Source: Spirochaetota bacterium
Lineage (GTDB): Bacteria; Spirochaetota; UBA4802; UBA5368
Direction of reading: 5' to 3'
Length of the DNA stretch: 64,000 nt
Assembly (NCBI GenBank): GCA_035477215.1
Contig: DATIKU010000041.1
Coordinates: 1-64,000, forward strand
Every line of letters starts with the position of its first letter. The stretch's first letter is position 1. The position numbers and the translations under genes are program-made. This document shows positions 8,042 to 16,039 of the stretch, one piece after another. Under the pieces are notes generated by a model, which saw nothing but the letters and a program-made list of their open reading frames with translations, ran no database searches and was not told the origin of the DNA.

Positions 8042-8075
8042 CACGAAGGCGCACAAGCGTTTGTGCGCCTTCGTG
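8042..8075. terminator. 15-bp perfect hairpin after the DUF362 gene
   Basis: CACGAAGGCGCACAA (8042-8056) pairs perfectly with 8061-8075 around a four-base loop, six bases after the DUF362 stop codon. There is no T run, so it is either a factor-assisted terminator, an mRNA-stabilising hairpin or a small palindromic element. Confidence 0.55.
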
Positions 8076-8140
8076 GATGCCATGCTCAATCCCACTTGCG
8101 GAAATTCCGCAATTTTCAAAATCAATAAAAGGGGGATCGT

Positions 8141-8281
8141 ATGAATAGAAAAACTGCTATTGTCATTATCATGGTGTTATTATACTATATCTTAAATTAC
8201 ATATCCGTACCGGGTGAATGTGCTTTAGATACTGATAATTCGATAAAAACCGATTCCGTGGTGGTTTTAAAAATGAAATAA
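8141..8281 (+). CDS. Small 46-residue protein with N-terminal hydrophobic segment
   Basis: The ATG at 8141 has a strong ribosome-binding site (AAAGGGGGA, spacing 5). The 46 residues begin MNRKTAIVIIMVLLYYILNY, a charged start followed by a membrane segment or signal peptide, and end with a polar tail. Base composition is strongly AT-rich compared with the DUF362 gene and matches the patchy accessory segment that follows. It may be a true small membrane protein or the surviving signal peptide of a lost secreted protein. I do not recognise it. Confidence 0.4.
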   Translation: MNRKTAIVIIMVLLYYILNYISVPGECALDTDNSIKTDSVVVLKMK

Positions 8282-8453
8282 GTTAAATCCTTACAAATTG
8301 AGGATATTATTGCAATAAATTATAAAATCCGCACATTGCATCCGGTCTGACGAAGCTATGCGTTGGCCGCAGTTGGATATGAGACTCGTTAATCTAAAAT
8401 ACTTAGGAAAGTACCCTCTCTCCAGAGCATGTTTCCTCCCGACATAAGACATG

Positions 8454-8527
8454 ATATCGGAAGTTCACACACGAAACAAGTCCCTCGCACCTGCAAAAAG
8501 CCCCTTTACAGTGGCCTTAAAATTTTC
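8454..8527. repeat. Diverged third member of the 130-bp repeat family (3' half)
   Basis: This stretch shares the block TATCGGAAGTTC and the ending AAAAAG-CCCCT then GGCCTT-AAAATTT with the 3' half of the repeats at 11814-11943 and 13191-13320, with many changes between. It ends six bases before the patatin stop codon, as copy 1 ends just after the transporter gene. The rest of 8282-8532 holds nothing I can support. Confidence 0.4.
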
Positions 8528-8532
8528 GATCT

Positions 8533-9387
8533 CTACTCTCTGCTCTTAATAAACCACTTCCCGGAATTTATTCCCGACTTATAGGCCGCGCCCAGGAGGT
8601 GAACATCCTTTGTTGCCCTGCCGACATTAAGACCTTCTGGTGGAGCTATCTCATATATTTCAACACCGGCCGGTGGATTTTTTATAAAATCAACAGCATC
8701 CATATAAACCCTGTGGCGTCTCTGCATAGCATCCGCCAAACCGGGATACTTTCTAAAAAATAATGGAAAAAGAAATGATAGAGGACTCTTTTTTTTTATA
8801 TAACTGGACGGACGGGAACGTATAATTGTAATCTCATTCGCCCCACGCTTATATGCTTCGATAACGGGTATCGGATCAGCAATTCCCCCGTCAAGTGCAG
8901 GGACAGAATCCGCATAAAGAATATTCCGGTAGAGTACAGGGAGCGAACTTGAGATCTTTATATAATGTTCAAGATTTGACCTGTCCGGCTTGAGATAAAG
9001 CGGCAATCCGGAATCGAGTGATGTTGCAGCCACTAAGTACTCTTTCCCTTTATCATAGAGCCCGCTGAAAATCCGTTCAAGATCAAGCCTGCACTCCCTG
9101 ATTGTAATATCCCAGAGCCAGTCGAGATCCATATAATGACCTCCGGAAATAAACCTCAGCGGATTTATAAATCCGGCTGTGGCGGAGTAATTTACTGTTA
9201 CGTGATAATTTCTTTCGTGCTGTTGTGCAAGATGCGCGGCCAGGTTGCATGCCCCGGCCGAGACTCCTATGTACAGATCAAAGGGATCAAATCCTGATGT
9301 GCCGAAAGAATTAAGCACTCCGGCGGAGAATACTCCCCTCATACCGCCCCCCTCAACTACAAGTGCCGATCTGTTTTTACTATTCAT
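8533..9387 (-). CDS. Patatin-like phospholipase
   Basis: This 284-residue protein is a patatin-family acyl hydrolase that uses a Ser-Asp dyad on phospholipids or other acyl esters. The oxyanion motif EGGGMRG lies near residue 12, the nucleophile serine is in the GVSAG elbow near residue 43, and the catalytic aspartate is in LDGGIADP near residue 167. No signal peptide is visible, so it is probably cytoplasmic or peripheral. The ATG at 9387 is the natural start just before the first motif, although its ribosome-binding site is weak. The gene is visibly more AT-rich than most neighbours and lies between IS3 debris and a repeat, suggesting horizontal acquisition. Confidence 0.88.
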   Translation of the reverse strand: MNSKNRSALVVEGGGMRGVFSAGVLNSFGTSGFDPFDLYIGVSAGACNLAAHLAQQHERNYHVTVNYSATAGFINPLRFISGGHYMDLDWLWDITIRECRLDLERIFSGLYDKGKEYLVAATSLDSGLPLYLKPDRSNLEHYIKISSSLPVLYRNILYADSVPALDGGIADPIPVIEAYKRGANEITIIRSRPSSYIKKKSPLSFLFPLFFRKYPGLADAMQRRHRVYMDAVDFIKNPPAGVEIYEIAPPEGLNVGRATKDVHLLGAAYKSGINSGKWFIKSRE

Positions 9388-9414
9388 TCAGTGCGCCTGT
9401 GAAAATTTTAAAAT

Positions 9415-9633
9415 TGGACCGACCCCCTGAAACCGGAGTGACAAAACCGAGGGTTTTCGGAGAATACGGACATGATAAAAAGAACGCATTACCCCGAAGA
9501 ATTCAAGATAAAATTAAGTGAACCTCTAAAAATTCCTTTTGCTGCCGGTTTTCAGAAGAAATATAACAAAATCATCCGATCGAGAATCATATCAGAAAAA
9601 TATTTTACTCTCACTGATCTGTGGTGTTCATAA
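9415..9633 (+). mobile_element. Left-end remnant of an IS3-family element with OrfA start
   Basis: TGGACCGACCCCCTG at 9415 looks like an IS3-type left terminal repeat. The ATG at 9472 opens MIKRTHYPEEFKIKL, the characteristic start of IS3/IS911 OrfA, but after about 16 codons the resemblance stops, and the frame ends at 9633 after 53 codons. No OrfB or right end follows. A 10-bp perfect inverted repeat, TGATCTGTGG (9615-9624) with its complement at 9640-9649, marks the end of the frame. The rest of the gap to 9771 holds no gene. Confidence 0.6.
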
Positions 9634-9771
9634 TGCACGCCACAGATCACCCGCTATTATCCCGCGCAGGAACAATTCTTGGAATTTTCAGAATTTATTC
9701 ATGTTTGCTTCAAAAGTCCCGGCGATCTTCAACACGGAGAAAAACATAAATCCGTGAATGGAGAATAAAAA

Positions 9772-10644
9772 ATGGAATACGAACAGCATTCGCGAATACT
9801 GGAAACCAATAGAACCGACAGCAGTATAGGGGCGCTGCTCATGCGTCCGTACATGATGCCGCTCATGGGATTCAGGGCCAAAGTAGGCCTGTTCATGGAC
9901 AAGGGAGAGTATATAGTCAAGGCCGCCGAAGACCAGCACGAGCTCGCACAGGCGCTGCGGCTCCGGCACGACGTGTTCATCGTGGAGCTCCTCGGCAGGA
10001 AAAAATTCTTCGGCATCGACATGGACCGCTACGACATGATGTGCGACCACCTGCTTGTGATGGACAAGCGGAGCGGTGAGTGTGTCGGGACCTACCGGCT
10101 CAATTCGAGCAGGTACTCTACGGAATTTTACTCGCAGACGGAGTTCGATCTGGGGACGCTGCCCGGCCTTCCGGATGAGAAGCTGGAGATCGGCAGGGCG
10201 TGCATCCGGCAGGAGTACCGCAAGAGCAACATGATGGGCCTGCTCTGGGAAGGGATTTACGCCTACCTTGCGAAGATACAGGCGCGCTACGTGTTCGGGT
10301 GCTCAAGCATCACGACCACGGAGCCTTTGCAGATCGCCCTGGTACACCGTTACCTGACAAGTTCCGGGTTCCACAGGACCGACCTGGGCATTCAGCCCCG
10401 CAAGAAATACCTGGTGAAGGATCTCGAAAGCAACATGAAGGTGATCGACCTGCTCGGGGAAGCGGCCGTCAAGGAGGCGGCAAGCAAACTGGTACCGAGG
10501 CTGATCCAAGACTATTTCACCTTCGGTGCCAGGATATGCGGTGAGCCCGCCGTCGACAAGAATTTCAAATGCATGGACGTGTTCACTATTCTGGACATGA
10601 AGAACCTTAATGACTCGTATAGGGAAGAGAGGTTTGTGAAATAG
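9772..10644 (+). CDS. GNAT-fold acyltransferase, ornithine-lipid OlsB-like
   Basis: This 290-residue protein resembles the acyltransferase family that includes OlsB, which attaches a 3-hydroxyacyl chain from acyl carrier protein to the alpha-amino group of ornithine in the first step of ornithine-lipid synthesis. Family features are LRLRHDVFIVELLG near residue 65, CVGTYRLNSS, and the LEIGRACIRQEYRKS segment followed by LWEGIYAYL. The ATG at 9772 has GGAG nine bases upstream. A long C-terminal region after residue 200 lacks motifs I can name. The next gene is an alpha/beta hydrolase in the same direction. No OlsA follows, so a complete ornithine-lipid pathway cannot be claimed from this window, and another acyl-amino acid product is possible. 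Confidence 0.72.
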   Translation: MEYEQHSRILETNRTDSSIGALLMRPYMMPLMGFRAKVGLFMDKGEYIVKAAEDQHELAQALRLRHDVFIVELLGRKKFFGIDMDRYDMMCDHLLVMDKRSGECVGTYRLNSSRYSTEFYSQTEFDLGTLPGLPDEKLEIGRACIRQEYRKSNMMGLLWEGIYAYLAKIQARYVFGCSSITTTEPLQIALVHRYLTSSGFHRTDLGIQPRKKYLVKDLESNMKVIDLLGEAAVKEAASKLVPRLIQDYFTFGARICGEPAVDKNFKCMDVFTILDMKNLNDSYREERFVK

Positions 10645-10736
10645 CGGTGATGTCCGCGTACGAAAACCGCGGCCGGTCATAAACGGTATGTTTACCGGCC
10701 TTACGAAACATCCTGATCCAAGGGAGATTGCCTGAT

Positions 10737-11780
10737 ATGCGTTCGTATATCGATGCGGTCAAATTTATTGTACACAGCCTGTTGGGCGACCGGCTGAAAG
10801 CCACCGTAAAGGAACAGCCGCTCGGCGCCGGCGATGAACTGCTGGACTCCTTCGTGTACCTGCCAAGGCGGAAAACGCCCAGGGGCACGATCCTCGCGAT
10901 CCATGGCATGGCGGCGCGCGCCCATAACGATCCGAGGCTCAGCGTGATCTGCAGGGCCTTCTCGGCCTGCGGGTACGCGGTGGTATCTCCCCTGTACCCT
11001 GATATCGCCGGTTTCAGGATCGATTCCGGAACGATCGACCGGATCGTGGACACGGTAAAGGCGGTTACGGCGGACAAAGGGCTCTGCCCCGGCGGAAAGC
11101 TGTCGATCTTCGCGCCCTCGTTCTCGGCCGGCATGGCCATGATCGCCGCTTCGCAAGCGGAGGTCCGGGATATGGTGGATTCCATCTGCTCCGTGGGTAC
11201 CTACAGCAACGTCGATTCCGCCGTGGAATACCTGCTGGCGGGACAGGATATCGACGACTACGGGCGGCTTATCATCCTCAGGAATTTTATCACCCATGCC
11301 CCCGGGTTCAGCAAAAATATACCCGATGTCCTGCATGCGGGCATCCTTGACAACGGGCTCCACCGGAGCGTTCCGGAGCTGCCTTTGCACCTGGAGCGTC
11401 TCTCCGGCAGGGAACGGCGTAAGCTAACAAGGCTCCTCGGCGAGCCCGATTTCCGCCTGATGCAGTGGCAGCGCATTCTCGAGCGTTCGCGCAAGATCCG
11501 AAAGCTACTCCGGGATCTCTCGGTGGTGTCGAGGCTCGAGGGACTCCGGGCGCCGGTGGCCCTTATTCACGGGGCAGAAGACCGGGTAATACCGCCGACG
11601 GAATCGATCCTGCTGAACGACCGTCTCAGGCACCACAAGGTGAGGTCGCGCCTGGTCATAACGCCGCTCCTCAGTCACGGCGATATTTCCATGGGACTCA
11701 ACGCGATCATGGAGATACTGCGGGTGGTATGGCTCTTCGCGTTCTTTTTCCATCACGCCTCCGCAAGGGAAGCGGCATGA
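10737..11780 (+). CDS. Alpha/beta hydrolase
   Basis: This 347-residue protein has an alpha/beta-hydrolase fold. The strand-turn GTILAIHGMAARAHNDPR supplies the oxyanion region, FAPSFSAGMAM carries the nucleophile elbow (SFSAG instead of a strict GxSxG), HGAEDRVIPP holds the acid and LLSHGDISMG the histidine. A TTG at 10728 is in frame, but AGGGAG at 10721-10726 is correctly spaced only for the ATG at 10737, so I use that. It follows the OlsB-like gene by about 90 bases and may share its transcript, hinting at lipid or ester turnover, but the substrate is unknown. A hydrophobic C-terminal segment (VVWLFAFFF) may touch the membrane. Confidence 0.75.
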   Translation: MRSYIDAVKFIVHSLLGDRLKATVKEQPLGAGDELLDSFVYLPRRKTPRGTILAIHGMAARAHNDPRLSVICRAFSACGYAVVSPLYPDIAGFRIDSGTIDRIVDTVKAVTADKGLCPGGKLSIFAPSFSAGMAMIAASQAEVRDMVDSICSVGTYSNVDSAVEYLLAGQDIDDYGRLIILRNFITHAPGFSKNIPDVLHAGILDNGLHRSVPELPLHLERLSGRERRKLTRLLGEPDFRLMQWQRILERSRKIRKLLRDLSVVSRLEGLRAPVALIHGAEDRVIPPTESILLNDRLRHHKVRSRLVITPLLSHGDISMGLNAIMEILRVVWLFAFFFHHASAREAA

Positions 11781-11813
11781 ACAGGAAGCGCGGCCTTATC
11801 CGTTAAACTTAAA

Positions 11814-11943
11814 AATATCCAGTAAACTGCGTCACCCCTGCGGCGCAAGGTTCCGCGGCATAATACCGCTTATCGGAAGTTCCCCCTTTGAAAAAGCCTT
11901 CTCCTGCCAACAAAAAGACCCCTGTCCGGGGCCTTTAAAATTT
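11814..11943. repeat. 130-bp direct repeat, copy 1 (downstream of the transporter)
   Basis: This unit matches 13191-13320 over its full 130 bases without gaps, with 11 differences counted by eye (about 92% identity). It contains CGGCATAATACCG and further short inverted repeats, and ends with a GGCCCC-GGACA-GGGGTC hairpin plus T run that reads as a terminator on the minus strand, just after the transporter stop codon. Confidence 0.85.
11918..11943 (-). terminator. Terminator hairpin inside repeat copy 1
   Basis: On the minus strand GCCCC-GGACA-GGGGTC is followed by TTTTTG, a plausible Rho-independent terminator 27 bases beyond the transporter stop codon. The same hairpin is present in copy 2. 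Confidence 0.55.
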
Positions 11944-11970
11944 AGAATAATTTTTTATTTAACTTCTAAC

Positions 11971-13173
11971 TTAACTTTCCTTTAGTTGCGGCTTGTTGAC
12001 AAAAAAAGCCATAACAACTGCAATCAGGCATAAGACAAAAGCAATTGTAAATGCTTGAGTAAATTCGAATTTACCGGCTAAACGGGTTCCTACTATACCT
12101 GCGACCCCGAAAGCAAATATAACAGCGCCGTAGTTTTTCCCCATATTTTCAGTGCCAAAATAATCTGTCGTAAGCGCTGGAAAAGTTGCCAAAAACCCTC
12201 CGAAGCAAAAACCTACCAATGAACCCAGAGCTAAAAAGCTTACATAATTCATTTCGATATGGCTCATCAAAAACATTGCCAATGCCATCAAAGCAAACAT
12301 TGCCGTTAATGCCCGGATTCTGCCAATTTTGTCTGAAATAGCACCCCAAATAATTCTTCCCATTGAATTAAATAAAGCTATTGCGACTACAACATTAGCG
12401 GCAACAACCGCATCCAGTTTAACTAAATCCGTTCCAATATTTACGGCTACACTGATTACCAGAAGACCCGCTATACAGCCAAAATGAAACATAAGCCAAA
12501 TTAAATAGAACTGTTTAGTTTTGACCATCTGCCCGGTTGTAAAATTCACGTTTTCAGCCACTGCCGATCCAACTGGCGGTGTCCAGCCCGAAGGCCTGTA
12601 ATCGACTGGGGGCGTGGTCAGCAATTGAGCTGCTACCAGAAGAATGATAAAATACGCTATACCTAAATACAAAAAGGTACTGCCCACCCCATAACTTGCT
12701 ATGAGAGATAAGACTATAGGTTTTGATAACATTGCACCAGCGCCGAAGCCTGTAACAGCTATTCCACTGATTAAACCGCGTTTATCCGGGAACCATTTTA
12801 TACAGGTTGCCAATGCAGGACCATAAATCAGGCCTGTCCCCAAACCGGCTAAAACACCATAGTATAAATATAGTTGCCACATTTGTGCAACAGTACTGGA
12901 TAACATTAACCCGATACCAAATAATATCGCACCTGCCGTAGCAACCTTTCTGGGGCCTACCTTATCATAGATCCCGCCACCAATTATTCCCGCTATACAC
13001 ATAAAGATAATAGTAATCCCGAAAGTTAAGGCTACACCTCCCAAATCCCAACTCGGATTCGCTTTTAATAAAGGAATATTATACAAGCTCCAGGCGTAAA
13101 CTCCCCCTACGCACAGCATCATAATAAATGCTACTAAAACCATACCCCAACGATTGATTAATTTTTTCTCCAC
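11971..13173 (-). CDS. MFS transporter of the oxalate/formate antiporter (OFA) type
   Basis: This 400-residue integral membrane protein has about twelve hydrophobic segments and the start typical of OFA-family members (NRWGMVLVAFIMMLCVGGVYAWSLYN). The MFS loop motif appears as GGGIYDKVGPRKVA after segment two and again as WGAISDKIGRIRA in the second half. OFA members exchange or take up small carboxylates such as oxalate, formate, lactate or pyruvate; the substrate here is unknown. Translation starts at GTG 13173 with AGGAG seven bases upstream. The gene is markedly AT-richer than its surroundings and is flanked by two 130-bp direct repeats, so it looks recently acquired. Confidence 0.88.
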   Translation of the reverse strand: MEKKLINRWGMVLVAFIMMLCVGGVYAWSLYNIPLLKANPSWDLGGVALTFGITIIFMCIAGIIGGGIYDKVGPRKVATAGAILFGIGLMLSSTVAQMWQLYLYYGVLAGLGTGLIYGPALATCIKWFPDKRGLISGIAVTGFGAGAMLSKPIVLSLIASYGVGSTFLYLGIAYFIILLVAAQLLTTPPVDYRPSGWTPPVGSAVAENVNFTTGQMVKTKQFYLIWLMFHFGCIAGLLVISVAVNIGTDLVKLDAVVAANVVVAIALFNSMGRIIWGAISDKIGRIRALTAMFALMALAMFLMSHIEMNYVSFLALGSLVGFCFGGFLATFPALTTDYFGTENMGKNYGAVIFAFGVAGIVGTRLAGKFEFTQAFTIAFVLCLIAVVMAFFVNKPQLKES

Positions 13174-13190
13174 TTTAGCTCTCCTTTTTT

Positions 13191-13320
13191 AATATCCAGG
13201 AAACTGCGTCTCCCCTGCGGCGCAAAGCTCTTCGGCATAATACCGCTTATCGGAAGTTCCCCCTTTGGAAAAGCCTTCTCCTGTCGACAAAAAACCCCCT
13301 GTCCGGGGCCTTTAAAATTT
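13191..13320. repeat. 130-bp direct repeat, copy 2 (upstream of the transporter)
   Basis: Direct-orientation partner of 11814-11943, with its end at the same TTTAAAATTT. It lies just upstream of the transporter ribosome-binding site and 130 bases beyond the end of the IS91 remnant, so each member of the family follows the 3' end of a leftward gene or gene remnant. Confidence 0.85.
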
Positions 13321-13450
13321 CGCCCCGCTCAAAATCGCGGCATTTTAATGCCCCATGAATGCGCATATCACTGCAGTTTATCATATGATGCAACCAGCAG
13401 AAAAAAGTCAATAATTATATTCTTTTGGCAAGTAACGATATTCGTGAGTT

Positions 13451-14013
13451 TCACGGCCCTCGTATCATGGGCCTGAAATAGCCTTTGTAGAGGCAGTATT
13501 CCCTCCTCATACGGTGCCAGACCTGCTCGGCGTTATAGCCATACACCACCGACGGGTGCATTTCCGTTCCGCAATCCGGGCATTTTTCAGGATCTGCATC
13601 GTAACTGTGTTCAATCGCCGACTTTTAGGTGGCGCTGGTACTCGTTTGGAGTTTCTCCACGACTCCGTGCGCGTAGATGCCGTAGTAGCGGATCATCTTC
13701 TGGTGCTTTTTCGGCAGAAAGTGGAGCATTTTGGCCATGAACTCGTATACATCCATGGTGACGGTTTTGTAGCTTTTCTCCTTGGCGCGTACATCGAGCC
13801 AGCTCTTGTAGCGGAACATGACGGTCTTCTTCGCGTGATTCACGGCCGTAATCTGGCTCTTATGGAAATAGCCGGATGCAAGATACTCCGCGGTGCAGAA
13901 AAATACTTCGCTTTCCGTACCGATAATCGGCTTAAAGTCGTCGGTAACGCCCATGTGGAGGGCCCTGTTGTCGGCGTTTGTCACAATATATACATAGCAG
14001 ATTTACCCGACAT
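13451..14013 (-). pseudogene. Chimeric remnant: GIY-YIG start joined to IS91-type transposase end
   Basis: An ATG at 14013 with AAAGGAG before it opens MSGKSAMYI; after a frameshift near 13985 the text continues VTNADNRALHMGVTDD, the opening of a GIY-YIG endonuclease domain. From about 13918 onward the reading changes to the C-terminal part of an IS91/Y2-type transposase (FRYKSW, then LHFLPKKHQKMIRYYGIYAHG). A TAA at 13625-13627 interrupts it in frame, and the same frame continues with EHSYDADPEKCPDCG and a tail ending at 13451, as IS91 transposases do. It is a fusion of two decayed genes. Assignments are by motif resemblance. Confidence 0.6.
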
Positions 14014-14483
14014 ACGCGCTCCTTTCCGCTTTTCCGCGCATCGTCTTTCTTTTCTTCTGTCTTTCCATTGAATGCGGGAGGGGGCCTGGGCTCAAAAAAG
14101 AACTTCGACCGGCTTTACGGGCTCGCGGGGCTCCTCGGCGGCGAAACGGGCGCCACGCGCGTGCACGGGCACAGAGGGCACGCCCATCTTCCAAACGCGC
14201 TATTCCGGCTTCCCTCCTCCGAGATGGAGACGTACAGTTGAGCGTTTTCATGATTACGGCCTTTTGCCTCATGAGACCGCCACCTCGCTCGGCTCCCCGC
14301 GATGAACCGGTTCAGTTCTCCACCTTTTCGCTTTGCTCTCTTCTTCCTTATTTCCAGAGCCAAAATATTTCTTTGGCTCCACCATAGGATGGCACAGGTA
14401 CACCCGGATTTCGCAACCCTCCGGATCCCCGTAAAAATTCCCAAATTAATATTGACAGGCAGGCCCCTCCGGGGCATAGAACG
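14014..14483. other. Intergenic region without supported genes
   Basis: About 470 bases between the transposase remnant and the transhydrogenase operator. Frames on both strands are open but lack starts with ribosome-binding sites and recognisable protein sequence. A second TTGACA occurs at 14452-14457 but has only CATAGA at the proper -10 distance, so I do not call a promoter there. Confidence 0.5.
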
Positions 14484-14501
14484 AGTGAGCGCTTACTCAC
14501 T
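14484..14501. promoter_or_regulatory. Inverted repeat upstream of the transhydrogenase promoter
   Basis: AGTGAG-CGCTTA-CTCACT is an 18-bp element with perfect six-base arms, lying 13 bases before the -35 box. Its GAGTGAGC-GCTTACTC style resembles TetR-family operators. No tetR gene is adjacent. Confidence 0.45.
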
Positions 14502-14514
14502 TTAGTTTGTGATA

Positions 14515-14543
14515 TTGACCGGCGAACAGCGCTCGTATATACT
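14515..14543 (+). promoter_or_regulatory. Sigma-70-type promoter of the pnt operon
   Basis: TTGACC (14515-14520), a 17-bp spacer and TATACT (14538-14543) precede the pntAA ATG at 14567, giving a leader of roughly 15 bases that contains the CGGAGG ribosome-binding site. Confidence 0.7.
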
Positions 14544-14566
14544 TATTGATAGATCGGAGGACGGCA

Positions 14567-15754
14567 ATGAATTTCAGCGGACTGACCGTGGGCATACCAA
14601 GGGAAATAATGGAGCATGAATTCCGGGTGGCCGCGATACCCGAGACCGTTAAAAAACTCGTCTCCGAAGGCGCGAAGGTGCTGGTCGAGGCCGGAGCGGG
14701 AAGCGGCGCCCACTTTTACGACGATGAATATCGCGCCGCCGGCGCCGAGATCGTGGACGACTGCGAGAAACTTTACGCCCAGGCCGACATCGTCATGAAG
14801 GTCAAGGAGCCGCTCTACAACGAGGCGAAAAAGAAGCACGAGGTCGCCCTGATGAAGAAGGGACAGCTCCTCGTCACCTTCCTGCACCCGGCCTCGCCCT
14901 CCAATCATGGCATGATAGGCGATCTCGCCCGCCAGGGAGTCACAGGTCTCACGCTCGACGGCATTCCGCGCATCACGCGCGCGCAGTCCATGGACGCGCT
15001 CACCTCCATGAGCACGGTGGCCGGCTACAAGGGCGTCATAATGGCCGCGGACGACCTCACCAAGTTCCTGCCCATGGTGGGCACGGCGGTGGGCGTCCTC
15101 CAGCCCTCGCAGGTCTTCGTTGTGGGCGCGGGCGTGGCGGGACTCCAGGCGCTCGCCACCGCCAAGCGCCTCGGCGCGATGGTCTTCGCCGCCGATATTC
15201 GGCCCGAGGCGGCCGAGCAGGCCAAAAGCCTCGGCGCGAAGATCGTGGACACGCTCGTCCCCCGGGACATGGCGGTCGGCACGGGCGGATACGCGCTCGC
15301 ACTGCCCGACGAGTGGCTCGAAAAGGAGCGCGCGGCGATCCGCGAGACGGTCAAAAAGTCCGATATCGTCGTGCTCTCTGCGCTCGTTCCCGGCAAGATC
15401 GCGCCCATACTCGTCACGGAAGAGATGGTTAAAGAGATGAAGTCCGGCTCGGTGATCGTGGACATCGCCGTGGACCAGGGCGGCAACTGCGAGGCGACCG
15501 ACCCCGGCCGCACCAGCGTAAAGCACGGCGTGACGATCATCGGCACCAAGAACATTCCCGGCTACGTTCCGACGAGCTCGACATGGATGTTCGCGCATAA
15601 CATCTACAACCTCGTTTCGTATCTCGTAAAGGATGGAAAGATACGCATCGACCGGAGCGACGAGATCGTGGCCTCAACGCTCGTAACGATCGACGGCAAA
15701 CTGGTGCACGCCGGTGCGCTCGAGGCGATGGCGGCCCCGAAGAAGGGGGCCTGA
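14567..15754 (+). CDS. pntAA: NAD(P) transhydrogenase, alpha-1 (NAD-binding) subunit
   Basis: This 395-residue subunit is domain I of the proton-translocating transhydrogenase, which transfers hydride between NADH and NADP+ at the expense of the proton gradient to supply NADPH. It is homologous to alanine dehydrogenase, with the RAQSMDALTSMSTVAGYKG segment and a Rossmann motif VGAGVAGLQALATAKRLGA near residue 185. The ATG at 14567 follows CGGAGG; a TTG seven codons upstream is too close to the promoter. The stop is two bases before pntAB. The split into three polypeptides is the arrangement found in many bacteria other than enterics. Confidence 0.95.
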   Translation: MNFSGLTVGIPREIMEHEFRVAAIPETVKKLVSEGAKVLVEAGAGSGAHFYDDEYRAAGAEIVDDCEKLYAQADIVMKVKEPLYNEAKKKHEVALMKKGQLLVTFLHPASPSNHGMIGDLARQGVTGLTLDGIPRITRAQSMDALTSMSTVAGYKGVIMAADDLTKFLPMVGTAVGVLQPSQVFVVGAGVAGLQALATAKRLGAMVFAADIRPEAAEQAKSLGAKIVDTLVPRDMAVGTGGYALALPDEWLEKERAAIRETVKKSDIVVLSALVPGKIAPILVTEEMVKEMKSGSVIVDIAVDQGGNCEATDPGRTSVKHGVTIIGTKNIPGYVPTSSTWMFAHNIYNLVSYLVKDGKIRIDRSDEIVASTLVTIDGKLVHAGALEAMAAPKKGA

Positions 15755-15756
15755 CC

Positions 15757-16035
15757 ATGGGCTTCCTGGTGCTCGTCGGGGTATTCCTTGTTTCGGCCGC
15801 GGTCGGCTACAGGCTCATCAGCAATGTCCCCTCCCTGCTGCACACGCCGCTGATGTCGGGCATGAACGCCCTCTCGGGCGTTACGGTGCTCGGCGCGCTC
15901 GTCGCGGCGGCGCTCGCGCTTCACTCCGGAAGCAGGATACTGGGCATCGCCGCGATCGTACTCGCCACTATAAACGTCGTCGGCGGCTTCCTCGTCACCG
16001 ACCGGATGCTTCGCATGTTCAGACAGGGGAAGTGA
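15757..16035 (+). CDS. pntAB: NAD(P) transhydrogenase, alpha-2 membrane subunit
   Basis: This 92-residue membrane protein supplies the first part of the transmembrane domain II of the transhydrogenase. Three hydrophobic segments are visible (GFLVLVGVFLVSAAVGY, GVTVLGALVAAALAL, GIAAIVLATINVVGGFLV), with the family sequence around HTPLMSGMNALSG between the first two. It lies two bases after pntAA and four bases before pntB, so the three subunits are co-translated from one message. Confidence 0.93.
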   Translation: MGFLVLVGVFLVSAAVGYRLISNVPSLLHTPLMSGMNALSGVTVLGALVAAALALHSGSRILGIAAIVLATINVVGGFLVTDRMLRMFRQGK

Positions 16036-16039
16036 GGCC

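Noticed and set aside
11814-13320. The 130-bp repeats as integron attC sites
   Set aside because: Repeats at gene 3' ends in one direction suggested cassettes, but I find no matching core sites at both ends of both copies, no attC-type symmetry and no integrase gene.
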